From REEP01 sp964603915 (GTDB taxonomy: Bacteria; Pseudomonadota; Alphaproteobacteria; Rhodospirillales; Defluviicoccaceae), in the NCBI GenBank assembly GCA_964603915.1, contig CAZRWU010000083.1, positions 1 to 13,106 on the forward strand: a stretch of DNA of 13,106 nucleotides. The letters run 5' to 3'. Position 1 is the stretch's first letter; each line of letters starts with the position of its first letter. The position numbers and the translations under genes were made by a program. The notes under the pieces were generated by a model. The model had not been told where the DNA came from and did no database searches. It saw only the letters and a list, made by a program, of their open reading frames with translations. This document shows positions 7,090-12,992 of the stretch, one piece after another.

Positions 7090-7755
7090 ATGATCAAGCT
7101 CTGCGTATTCGATTGTGATGGGACTCTCGTCGATAGCGGGGCGGCTATCATGGCAAGTATGTGCGCTGCGTTCGCGGCGCACGACCTTCCTTTGCCAACC
7201 GACGACGCGGTCCGTCGCGTCGTCGGTTTATCGCTTTCTGAGGCGATTGCGTGTCTTTTGCCTACAGTAACCGCACAGAGATGCAAGCGGGTGTCGGAGA
7301 GCTATAGAGAGGCCGTCGCGGCAATGCATTGCGAGCGCGCTCTGCTTGAGCCGCTCTATCCGGGTGTCATGGAAGGACTGCAAGCTCTGGAAGATCAGGG
7401 GTGGTGTCTTGGGCTTGCGACGGGAAAATCGCGTCGCGGAGCGATGGCGACGCTATCCGCTCACGGCTTGACGCATCGCTTCGTGACGCTGCAAACCCCA
7501 GACAACGCTGCCGGGAAACCGAGTCCACAGATGATGCTCCAGGCTATGGCTGAAGTTGGAGCCGATCCCGGGGCGACGGTCATGGTGGGTGATACCACCT
7601 ATGATATGATGATGGCGCGCAATGCCGGCACCTTGGCTGTTGCGGTAACGTGGGGTTATCATCGACAGCATGAACTGGAAGCCTCCGGCGCTCACGCCGT
7701 CGTTGACGAGTTTGCCGCGATCGCTCCCGCAGTTGATGGACTGATCAACCAGTGA
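7090..7755 (+). CDS. HAD-IA phosphatase, phosphoglycolate-phosphatase-like
   Basis: This is a haloacid-dehalogenase-fold phosphatase of the Gph/PGP-like group, 221 residues. Motif I VFDCDGTLVDS has Asp8 and Asp10, motif II GLATGKSRRG has Thr111, motif III is Lys143 (GKPSP), and motif IV MVGDTTYDM has Asp168 and Asp172. A helical cap lies between about 15 and 90. The substrate is not certain; phosphoglycolate is only the family's best known one. In many alphaproteobacteria a gene of this type sits between rluC and the ATP12 chaperone gene, as here, although two hsp20 genes now separate it from rluC. ATG 7090 has no strong ribosome-binding site. Its TGA stop overlaps the GTG start of the next gene. 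Confidence 0.88.
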   Translation: MIKLCVFDCDGTLVDSGAAIMASMCAAFAAHDLPLPTDDAVRRVVGLSLSEAIACLLPTVTAQRCKRVSESYREAVAAMHCERALLEPLYPGVMEGLQALEDQGWCLGLATGKSRRGAMATLSAHGLTHRFVTLQTPDNAAGKPSPQMMLQAMAEVGADPGATVMVGDTTYDMMMARNAGTLAVAVTWGYHRQHELEASGAHAVVDEFAAIAPAVDGLINQ

Positions 7756-8513
7756 AGATGAACTTGGCCACGAAGCGATTTTATCGCCGCGCGGATTTGG
7801 TCGCGAGCGAAGACGGCTATCGGATTCTTCTCGATGACCGGACGATGAAGACTCCCGCCGGCGCAGATTTCCTGCTGCCGACGCAGGCCCTCGCCCGGGC
7901 AGTGGTCGCGGAATGGCTGGCTCAGGCCGACGTTATCAGGCCGGAAACACTTCCCGCCACGCGTCTGGCGGCGACCGCCATCGATATGGTCAGCATCAAG
8001 CGACAAGCCGTCGTTGATCAGTTGGCCGGTTGTGCGGAATTCGATCTTCTTTTCTATCGTGCTGCCGATCCGCCCGAACTTGCCTTGCGTCAGAACGCCT
8101 GCTGGCAGCCGCTGCTGGACTGGGCGCAGGCGGTTTGGCGCGTCTCGTTCAATGTCACGAGCGGCGTCATGCCGGTGAAACAGCCTGATGGGACGGTTGA
8201 GGCCTTGGCGTCGGCGGTGGGCATGACCGGCGATATGGAGTTGACGGGCATCGCGAGCATCACCCAGGCGAGTGGCTCGCTGATCATCGCTTTGGCGTTG
8301 GCGGGGGAACGTATTGACGCCGCGGCGGCATGCGAAGCAGCGCTGCTGGATGAAAGCTACCAGAGCGAGCGGTGGGGTCAGGTGGCGGAGGCCATTGAGC
8401 GGCGACAACGATTGAAGGACGATATTATTTTTGCCGATCGGTTCATTGCCTGGTGTCGTGATGTCGAACGGAGCGACGGGTCCTCCGGGAGGAATGAGGA
8501 AAGCATCCATTGA
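7752..8513 (+). CDS. ATP12-family chaperone (F1 ATP synthase assembly)
   Basis: This is the alphaproteobacterial counterpart of mitochondrial Atp12, which binds free F1 alpha subunit and aids assembly of the F1 ATPase. The product is 253 residues from GTG 7752 (251 from ATG 7758). Family features seen are the N-terminal KRFYRRADLVASEDGYRILLDDR, then TMKTPAG (near 33-39), ALARAVVAEW, and in the C-terminal half SGSLIIALAL and a DESYQSERWG block near the end. GTG 7752 overlaps the preceding stop as GTGA, suggesting translational coupling. ATG 7758 is an equally plausible start; neither has a good ribosome-binding site. The gene ends in a TTGA overlap with the acylphosphatase. Confidence 0.9.
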   Translation: MKMNLATKRFYRRADLVASEDGYRILLDDRTMKTPAGADFLLPTQALARAVVAEWLAQADVIRPETLPATRLAATAIDMVSIKRQAVVDQLAGCAEFDLLFYRAADPPELALRQNACWQPLLDWAQAVWRVSFNVTSGVMPVKQPDGTVEALASAVGMTGDMELTGIASITQASGSLIIALALAGERIDAAAACEAALLDESYQSERWGQVAEAIERRQRLKDDIIFADRFIAWCRDVERSDGSSGRNEESIH

Positions 8514-8803
8514 CGACCGGCGAGACGATTAAGGCTGTTATGGTCCGCATCGAAGGGCGGGTTCAGGGCGTGTTCTTTCGAGGATGGACGGTGGATGAGG
8601 CGAACCGGCGCGGGCTTCGGGGGTGGGTCCGCAATCGCCACGATGGCAGCGTGGAAGCGTTGTTCGCTGGGCCCAGGACAGCCGTCGATGACATGGTGGG
8701 GCTGTGCTCGAAGGGACCTCCGGCCGCTCGCGTCACCGCCGTGTCCACAAAAGCTGCCGAAGTTCCGGATCAGCCGGGATTCCGTCCGCTGCCGACCCAG
8801 TGA
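8510..8803 (+). CDS. acyP: Acylphosphatase
   Basis: Acylphosphatase hydrolyses carboxyl-phosphate bonds such as acetyl phosphate or carbamoyl phosphate. The 97-residue product carries both active-site elements: the loop GRVQGVFFRGW (16-26), whose Arg24 binds phosphate, and GWVRNRHDGSVEA (38-50) with catalytic Asn42. The usual motif is GVGFR or GVFFR, so the site is intact. I place the start at TTG 8510, which overlaps the ATP12 stop as TTGA and has GGAGGA and AGGA stretches at 8488-8500 upstream. ATG 8540 would start at MVRIEGRVQG, closer to the minimal family start, and cannot be excluded. It is the last gene of the + strand block and converges with the diguanylate cyclase gene. Confidence 0.92.
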   Translation: MTTGETIKAVMVRIEGRVQGVFFRGWTVDEANRRGLRGWVRNRHDGSVEALFAGPRTAVDDMVGLCSKGPPAARVTAVSTKAAEVPDQPGFRPLPTQ

Positions 8804-8810
8804 CTGCATT

Positions 8811-8849
8811 CTTGGGTAATTCCCAAGCTCGGACGTTCCCACTCACGTC
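8811..8849. terminator. Paired hairpins between convergent genes, candidate bidirectional terminator
   Basis: CTTGGG/CCCAAG (8811-8816/8822-8827, 5-nt loop) and GACGT/ACGTC (8832-8836/8845-8849, 8-nt loop) fill the 62-nt gap between the converging acylphosphatase and diguanylate cyclase genes. A weak TTTT occurs only at 8856-8859. Position and symmetry favour a terminator role on both strands, but without a proper T-run it is a weak call. Confidence 0.35.
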
Positions 8850-8865
8850 GCTGAATTTTAATCGG

Positions 8866-9843
8866 TCAAGCCAACGACAGGCGAGGGCTCCAGACATAAA
8901 GACAGTTGCGGCCGCTGCGCTTGGCTTGATAAAGCGCCGCATCCGCCCTCTCCAAGGCGACCTCCACGCTCATTTCCCACTCGAGCGGAGCAATTCCCAC
9001 CGATAAGCTCGTTTTGGTTGTGCTGCCATCTTTCAGTTCGATAGGCGAAACGGAAACCTTCAACCGCAGCCTCTCGATGATCGCCCAGGCCGCGCGAAGG
9101 TCCGCGTTCGGCAGGCAAAGGAGGAACTCATCGCCGCCGAAGCGGAAAATCGAATCGTAGGGCCGCACGCTCGCCCTCAGCATCGCTGCAACCGCTTGCA
9201 GCACGGTGTCGCCGGCGCTGTGACCCCAGCCGTCGTTGATCTCCTTGAAGTAGTCGAGATCGAGCATGGCGATGCAGCACGGATGACGGTTGCGCGCCTG
9301 TCGTTCGTATTCGATCCGCAACTTGCGCCACATCGCGCGCCTGTTGCCGAGGCCGCTGAGCGGATCGACGTTTGCAAGCTGATTCCATGTGTCATTTTGA
9401 AGTTGGCGGATTGCCGATGCAAAAGCCAAAACCGTGTCCATGAAATCGCTGTATGCCGCGGTCGGAATGACGCCGGTCTCTCGAACGGTCTCCGCGACCC
9501 GCTCGGCTTGCGCTTGCAGTTGTCGCAAGCTCTCACAAACAATTTGATGCTCCGGGTGGGCCTGCAAAACCGGATCTTCGATCCACTTCGGCAGATCAAG
9601 CACAGGAGGATTGATATGGACATGTCGCTGAGGTGACAGGCCCTCAAGAATTTCGAGATGCCAGTTTTTCAACCACTCGGTGTGGGCGGACACAACCGCC
9701 TCTAACTTGTTGAGGGCGTGGAGAACGGCGCCTGGCTGCTCGGCTTCGCTCAAGTTATCGGCGAAGTCTTCGAGGGAACGGTCGTTCCCGTCGGTCGCCG
9801 CAAATTCCTCAAACGGCGTCGAAAATCGGTCACCTCCCGTCAC
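8866..9843 (-). CDS. Diguanylate cyclase (GGDEF) with CZB-like N-terminal domain
   Basis: This enzyme makes c-di-GMP from two GTP. The product is 325 residues from GTG 9843. The catalytic domain (about 157-320) has VDPLSGLGNRRA (159-170), DLDYFKEINDGWGH, an intact GGDEF (236-240) and an intact inhibitory I-site RPYD (227-230) five residues before it, so an active, product-inhibited cyclase is expected. The N-terminal 150 residues have no signal or membrane segment. AHTEWLKNW (His54, Trp57) and LPKWI resemble the zinc-sensing CZB domain of E. coli DgcZ, but the Cys and the later two His ligands seem absent. GTG 9843 was chosen because GGGAGGG lies 8 nt upstream and the earlier in-frame extension runs inside lipB. 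It lies 16 nt behind lipB, likely in the same operon. Confidence 0.93.
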   Translation of the reverse strand: MTGGDRFSTPFEEFAATDGNDRSLEDFADNLSEAEQPGAVLHALNKLEAVVSAHTEWLKNWHLEILEGLSPQRHVHINPPVLDLPKWIEDPVLQAHPEHQIVCESLRQLQAQAERVAETVRETGVIPTAAYSDFMDTVLAFASAIRQLQNDTWNQLANVDPLSGLGNRRAMWRKLRIEYERQARNRHPCCIAMLDLDYFKEINDGWGHSAGDTVLQAVAAMLRASVRPYDSIFRFGGDEFLLCLPNADLRAAWAIIERLRLKVSVSPIELKDGSTTKTSLSVGIAPLEWEMSVEVALERADAALYQAKRSGRNCLYVWSPRLSLA

Positions 9844-9859
9844 CTCTTGATCCCTCCCG

Positions 9860-10597
9860 TCATCGCGGAATAGAGCGTGTTGGCAGCGGCCCGTCACCTT
9901 CCTCGAAAACAGGTCCGAATGTATCGTGCAGCACGGAATCCAGTTCGTCCATGCTGGTGTCGAGTCCGAGAGCCCGCAGCGATGTGACGCCGTGCCGGGC
10001 AATGCCGCAGGGCAGGATTCCCTCGAAATGAGCCAAGTTTGGCGACACGTTGATGGCAATGCCGTGGTAGCTGACCCATCGTCTGACCCTGACGCCGATG
10101 GCGGCGATCTTTGCTTCCTTGCCGTCGTGGTCGACAACCCAGATGCCGATTCGCCCGTCCCGTCGCTCTCCCTGGACGCCCAGCCGCTTCAATGCGGCGA
10201 TGATCCAGCTTTCCAGCGCACAAACATATGCTCGAATGTCGGCGCCGCGTTGCCTGAGATCGAGCATTACGTAGGCCACTCGTTGCCCGGGGCCATGGTA
10301 CGTGTAGCGGCCGCCGCGCCCGCTCGGAAAAACGGGAAACCGATCCGGGATAAGAAGTTCTTCCGGTCTTGCGCTGGTCCCTGCGGTGTAGAGGGGGGAG
10401 TGCTGGATCAGCCATATGAGCTCGGGCGCGATGCCGCTTCGAATTTTTTCGACGCGGTCTTCCATGAACGCAACCGCTTCCGGATATTCCACAGGCCCCG
10501 GCATGACGATCCATTCCGGAGCAACCGGACCTGCAAGAAACCTTTGCGCTGTTTGATTGCGAATCGGCCCTTGGTCAGGCGAATGCCGATCAGCCAC
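9860..10597 (-). CDS. lipB: Octanoyl-[acyl-carrier-protein]-protein N-octanoyltransferase (lipoate biosynthesis)
   Basis: LipB moves octanoate from ACP to the lipoyl domains of pyruvate and 2-oxoglutarate dehydrogenase complexes and of glycine cleavage H protein; LipA then inserts sulphur. From GTG 10597 the product is 245 residues. It shows LYTAGTSA, the substrate-binding RGGRYTYHGPGQ (94-105), KIAAIGVRVRRWVSYHG with catalytic Lys163, and LPCGI with catalytic Cys197. The C-terminal tail is proline- and arginine-containing and unremarkable. Start choice is uncertain: GTG 10597 has GGAGG 11 nt upstream, TTG 10645 (261 aa) has GGAGA 10 nt upstream, and ATG 10504 gives a minimal form that loses the conserved EW before the family block. 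It is transcribed divergently from tRNA-Leu and followed by a diguanylate cyclase gene. Confidence 0.94.
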   Translation of the reverse strand: MADRHSPDQGPIRNQTAQRFLAGPVAPEWIVMPGPVEYPEAVAFMEDRVEKIRSGIAPELIWLIQHSPLYTAGTSARPEELLIPDRFPVFPSGRGGRYTYHGPGQRVAYVMLDLRQRGADIRAYVCALESWIIAALKRLGVQGERRDGRIGIWVVDHDGKEAKIAAIGVRVRRWVSYHGIAINVSPNLAHFEGILPCGIARHGVTSLRALGLDTSMDELDSVLHDTFGPVFEEGDGPLPTRSIPR

Positions 10598-10703
10598 CGC
10601 TGTGCAAGCCTCCGAATTTTCCTCGCGCGCTTGAATGCGCTTCAATCATCTGCTATCTCCGCGAGATCAAATGGCACGTCGTAGGCATGCCGCAAGCCTT
10701 TTC

Positions 10704-10790
10704 GCGGTCGTGGCGGAATTGGTAGACGCGCAGCGTTGAGGGCGCTGTGGGGGAGACCCCGTGGAAGTTCGAGTCTTCTCGACCGCACCA
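10704..10790 (+). tRNA. tRNA-Leu (anticodon GAG)
   Basis: An 87-nt class II tRNA with encoded CCA. The acceptor stem GCGGTCG (10704-10710) pairs with CGACCGC (10780-10786), followed by discriminator A and CCA (10788-10790). The anticodon stem CAGCG/CGCTG (10731-10735/10743-10747) holds the loop TTGAGGG with anticodon GAG at 10738-10740, which reads CUC and CUU. A long variable arm with a GGGG/CCCC stem is typical of tRNA-Leu. The T-arm GGAAG-TTCGAGT-CTTCT is intact, with one G-T pair. It lies between lipB (divergent) and a merR gene. Confidence 0.96.
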
Positions 10791-10797
10791 GAGAGGC

Positions 10798-10813
10798 TTT
10801 ACCTTTACGTAAA
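10798..10813 (+). promoter_or_regulatory. Palindromic candidate operator upstream of merR
   Basis: A perfect 10-bp palindrome TTTACGTAAA (10804-10813) is preceded one base earlier by another TTTAC (10798-10802), so TTTAC occurs twice facing one GTAAA. It lies 19 nt upstream of the merR ATG and 7 bases beyond the tRNA CCA. MerR-type regulators bind short inverted repeats and often control their own gene, so autoregulation is a reasonable inference; no binding is demonstrated. Confidence 0.45.
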
Positions 10814-10832
10814 CTGCACATACCTTCCGTCC

Positions 10833-11246
10833 ATGACGCGAAAGTATGGCATAGCGGAGCTTGCCGAGGAATTCGGCATTACCCCGCGCACGATTCGGTT
10901 CTACGAGGATTGCGGTTTGATCTCGCCTTTGCGGGAGCGGCGACGGCGCGTTTACCGGCCGCGCGACCGGGTCCGGCTCAAGCTGATCATGCGGGGCAAG
11001 CGGCTTGGCTTTTCGCTCGAAGAAATTCGCGAAATGATCGACATGTACGACGTCGACCGTTCGCAGATATCCCAGTTGCGTCTTGTTCTTGGCAAGATCG
11101 AAGGGCAGCGGGCCGCGTTGCTTCAACAGCAGCACGATATAGCAACGATGCTGCAGGAACTCGAAGAACTGCAGGCTCATTGCTCGCGGTTGCTCGATGA
11201 AAAGGAACGGCGGGTCTCCACGTCGTCCGCCGAGGCAAGCGGGTAA
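10833..11246 (+). CDS. MerR-family transcriptional regulator
   Basis: The product is a 137-residue DNA-binding protein. The N-terminal winged helix-turn-helix (about 5-72) has IAELAEEFGITPRTIRFYEDCGL and VYRPRDRVRLKLI, both strongly MerR-like. A dimerising coiled coil follows (about 75-127), and the tail is short, with no metal-binding cysteine cluster and no separate ligand domain. The RGKRLGFSLEEI segment and overall length recall the LiuR-like MerR proteins that control branched-chain amino acid catabolism in proteobacteria, but no liu genes are nearby, so the regulon is open. ATG 10833 is the only usual start: the frame extends upstream into the tRNA from GTG 10761, which is spurious. No Shine-Dalgarno sequence precedes the ATG, which may mean a very short leader or weak translation. 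Confidence 0.88.
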   Translation: MTRKYGIAELAEEFGITPRTIRFYEDCGLISPLRERRRRVYRPRDRVRLKLIMRGKRLGFSLEEIREMIDMYDVDRSQISQLRLVLGKIEGQRAALLQQQHDIATMLQELEELQAHCSRLLDEKERRVSTSSAEASG

Positions 11247-11309
11247 GCGATCTTTGCCCGGATTGGCCGACGTTTCGCTTGGCGACGGGGCGGCCCATCC
11301 TGCCTGAAC

Positions 11310-11333
11310 GTGTTGTGAAGCTAGGGACAACAC
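11310..11333 (+). promoter_or_regulatory. Hairpin presenting a ribosome-binding site before the LysE-like gene
   Basis: GTGTTGT (11310-11316) and ACAACAC (11327-11333) form a perfect 7-bp stem around a 10-nt loop that contains AGGG of a possible ribosome-binding site (AGGGA, 11323-11327). An ATG follows at 11338. The stem could expose or modulate the ribosome-binding site, or be the operator of a dimeric repressor at DNA level. Seen: the repeat; inferred: any function. Confidence 0.4.
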
Positions 11334-11375
11334 AGCCATGGGATAATCTTTCTCAAGGCTTTTGTTGCCGGCTTT

Positions 11376-11984
11376 GTGATTGCCATGCCGGTTGGCGCTG
11401 TTGGCGCACTCTGTCTGCGGCGAGGGCTTCAGCGCCGATGGATCGTCGGCATCGCGACAGGAATCGGCGCCGCCGCTGCCGATGGAATGCTGGCGGGAGC
11501 CGCGGTCTATGGGATATCCTTAATCATCGGTTACATTCTCGACAATGAAGCCTTGTTCAGGTTTGGCGGCGGCGTGTTCTTGCTGATGCTTGGAATTTAC
11601 ATGATCATGCGTCGCAACACCGTCGCCACCTCCGCTGAAAAGAACGCCGACAACCGCCGCGAGCATCCCGGTCACATCACGGGCGCGGTAGCGACCGGCT
11701 TTGTCCTCACGATCATCAACCCCGCGACGCTCTTCGCGTTCATTGGCGTTTTTGCGGCATTTGGTCTGGTTGATGAGACGGATCATCCTGAGGGAGCCGA
11801 GATGATTGTGAGCGGCGTCATCATGGGCTCCCTTCTGTGGTGGATAACATTGACGACCGGGTCGTGCATGATGCGGCGCCGGCTTCCGGCAAACATCCTC
11901 GGAATCATCAATGGCGTACTCGGAATTGTGGTTGGCGGGCTTGGCGGCTTCAGCCTCCTCTCCGTTTTGCCGGTGATCTTTTAG
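11376..11984 (+). CDS. LysE/RhtB-like transporter, start region disrupted
   Basis: This is a small integral membrane protein of the LysE/RhtB amino-acid exporter type; the substrate is unknown. From GTG 11376 it has 202 residues and five or so hydrophobic segments (near 25-50, 60-78, 105-128, 143-160, 174-200), with charged loops in between and an NPATLFAFIGVF block typical of the family. The frame upstream of 11376 reads IIFLKAFVAGF, which completes the first membrane segment in family style, but no start codon lies in that frame before the stop at 11322-11324. ATG 11338, with AGGGA 10 nt upstream, is in another frame and stops at once (ATG GGA TAA). One missing base between ATG and 11343 would restore a full-length protein. 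It may be a frameshift, a sequence error, or a real start at GTG 11376. Confidence 0.75.
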   Translation: MIAMPVGAVGALCLRRGLQRRWIVGIATGIGAAAADGMLAGAAVYGISLIIGYILDNEALFRFGGGVFLLMLGIYMIMRRNTVATSAEKNADNRREHPGHITGAVATGFVLTIINPATLFAFIGVFAAFGLVDETDHPEGAEMIVSGVIMGSLLWWITLTTGSCMMRRRLPANILGIINGVLGIVVGGLGGFSLLSVLPVIF

Positions 11985-11994
11985 CGCATATATA
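11967..11994 (+). promoter_or_regulatory. Candidate sigma-70 promoter at the end of the LysE-like gene
   Basis: TTGCCG (11967-11972) and a perfect TATAAT (11989-11994) are spaced by 16 bp and overlap the last codons and stop of the transporter gene. Transcription would begin near 12001, giving either a leader of about 190 nt for the dehydrogenase at 12194 or a short independent RNA. Only the hexamers and spacing are observed. Confidence 0.45.
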
Positions 11995-12073
11995 ATCCTG
12001 GTCATCCATATGGCTTTGGTGAGAGTTCGGCCTGAGGAAGGTGCTCCCTGGGCGGTAGCACGATGTGGTTGAC

Positions 12074-12105
12074 CGGCGATCTGTGATCGTTGAGAACGCG
12101 TTTTT
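12074..12105 (+). terminator. Hairpin followed by T5 in the leader before the dehydrogenase gene
   Basis: An 8-bp stem with two G-T pairs (12074-12081 with 12085-12092, 3-nt TGT loop) is followed eight bases later by TTTTT (12101-12105). The gap between stem and T-run is longer than in a standard intrinsic terminator, so it might be an attenuator, a weak terminator, or chance. The rest of the 11985-12193 gap shows no open frame that I trust. Confidence 0.25.
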
Positions 12106-12193
12106 GTCCGCCGCGATGGGCCGGAAAAGAACGCGCCAATGATGATCCGCGGAGGGGGGCGCCGCAGATGGCAGAAAGAAAGGAAGGCGATCA

Positions 12194-12877
12194 ATGCCGA
12201 CGTGTCTGATAACAGGAGCGAACAGGGGCCTCGGACTGGAGTTTGCCAAGCAGTACGCCGCCGATGACTGGAAGGTGATCGCGACCTGTCGCGAACCGGA
12301 TGAAGCCGATGCTCTCGCGGCGTTGGAAGGCGACATCCAGATCTACCCGCTCGACGTGACCGACTTCGCTCGTGTCGAGCAACTTGCCCGCAAGCTTCAT
12401 GGCGAACCGATCGACCTTTTAATCAACAATGCGGGAATCTATGGGCCGCGCGTCGTGCCGTACAACAACGTGGATTACGCAACCTGGTGCGAGGTGCTCC
12501 GGGCGAACACCATGGCGCCCTTGAAGATCAGCGCGGCTTTTCTCGATCATCTTTCGAAGGGACGACAATACAAGATCGTGACGATCAGCAGCAAGATGGG
12601 GAGCATAGATGACAATACTTCTGGGGGCGTCTACATTTACCGGTCTTCCAAGGCAGCCTTGAACGCGGTCATGAAAAGCCTCGCGATTGATTTGCGCGAT
12701 CAGGGATTTATTGTCGTGGTCCTCAATCCGGGCTGGGTGCGGACGGACATGGGGGGCCCTGGCGCCAGCATCGATTCCTTTGAAAGCGTCGCGGGCATGC
12801 GGGACGTGATCGGTAACCTGAGGATCGAGGACAGCGGCCGTTTTCTGCACTACGATGGGAGCGAAATTCCTTGGTAA
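12194..12877 (+). CDS. Short-chain dehydrogenase/reductase (SDR), C-factor-like
   Basis: This is an NAD(P)-dependent oxidoreductase of the classical SDR fold, 227 residues. The nucleotide-binding motif TGANRGLG is at 7-14, Asp54 (PLDVTD) is the conserved adenine-contacting residue, and NNAG is at 78-81. Asn105, Ser133 (SSKMGS), Tyr149 and Lys153 (YRSSK) form the catalytic tetrad. NPGWVRTDMGGPGA follows, as in SDRs related to Myxococcus C-factor (CsgA) and eukaryotic sniffer. Those names describe resemblance only; the substrate is unknown. ATG 12194 has AGGAAGG (12181-12187) upstream. A candidate promoter lies about 200 nt upstream. The gene is intact. Confidence 0.9.
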   Translation: MPTCLITGANRGLGLEFAKQYAADDWKVIATCREPDEADALAALEGDIQIYPLDVTDFARVEQLARKLHGEPIDLLINNAGIYGPRVVPYNNVDYATWCEVLRANTMAPLKISAAFLDHLSKGRQYKIVTISSKMGSIDDNTSGGVYIYRSSKAALNAVMKSLAIDLRDQGFIVVVLNPGWVRTDMGGPGASIDSFESVAGMRDVIGNLRIEDSGRFLHYDGSEIPW

Positions 12878-12893
12878 CCCGGTCCTTATACCT

Positions 12894-12971
12894 GTTGGCT
12901 CGCAAGGATATGGAGGGAGCGGTCCACGGCGGTGTCGCATCCGCAATTACGGTGCGGATCGCTGAGCCAAC
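12894..12971 (+). repeat. Nested inverted repeats between the SDR gene and the DUF1489-type gene
   Basis: An outer perfect 8-bp repeat, GTTGGCTC (12894-12901) with GAGCCAAC (12964-12971), encloses an inner perfect 7-bp hairpin, ATCCGCA (12939-12945) with TGCGGAT (12953-12959) and a 7-nt loop. No T-run follows, so it is not a standard terminator. It lies 21 nt before the next start codon and could be a structured leader or an operator region. Confidence 0.35.
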
Positions 12972-12992
12972 GATGAGACCCGGGCGTGCGAG

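Noticed and set aside
9844..10137. Upstream extension of the diguanylate cyclase frame
   Set aside because: It lies wholly within lipB on the same strand in another frame; GTG 9843 has a strong ribosome-binding site and removes the overlap.
10761..10832. Extended merR start inside tRNA-Leu
   Set aside because: The added 24 residues overlap the mature tRNA and are unlike the MerR family start; ATG 10833 begins at the helix-turn-helix.
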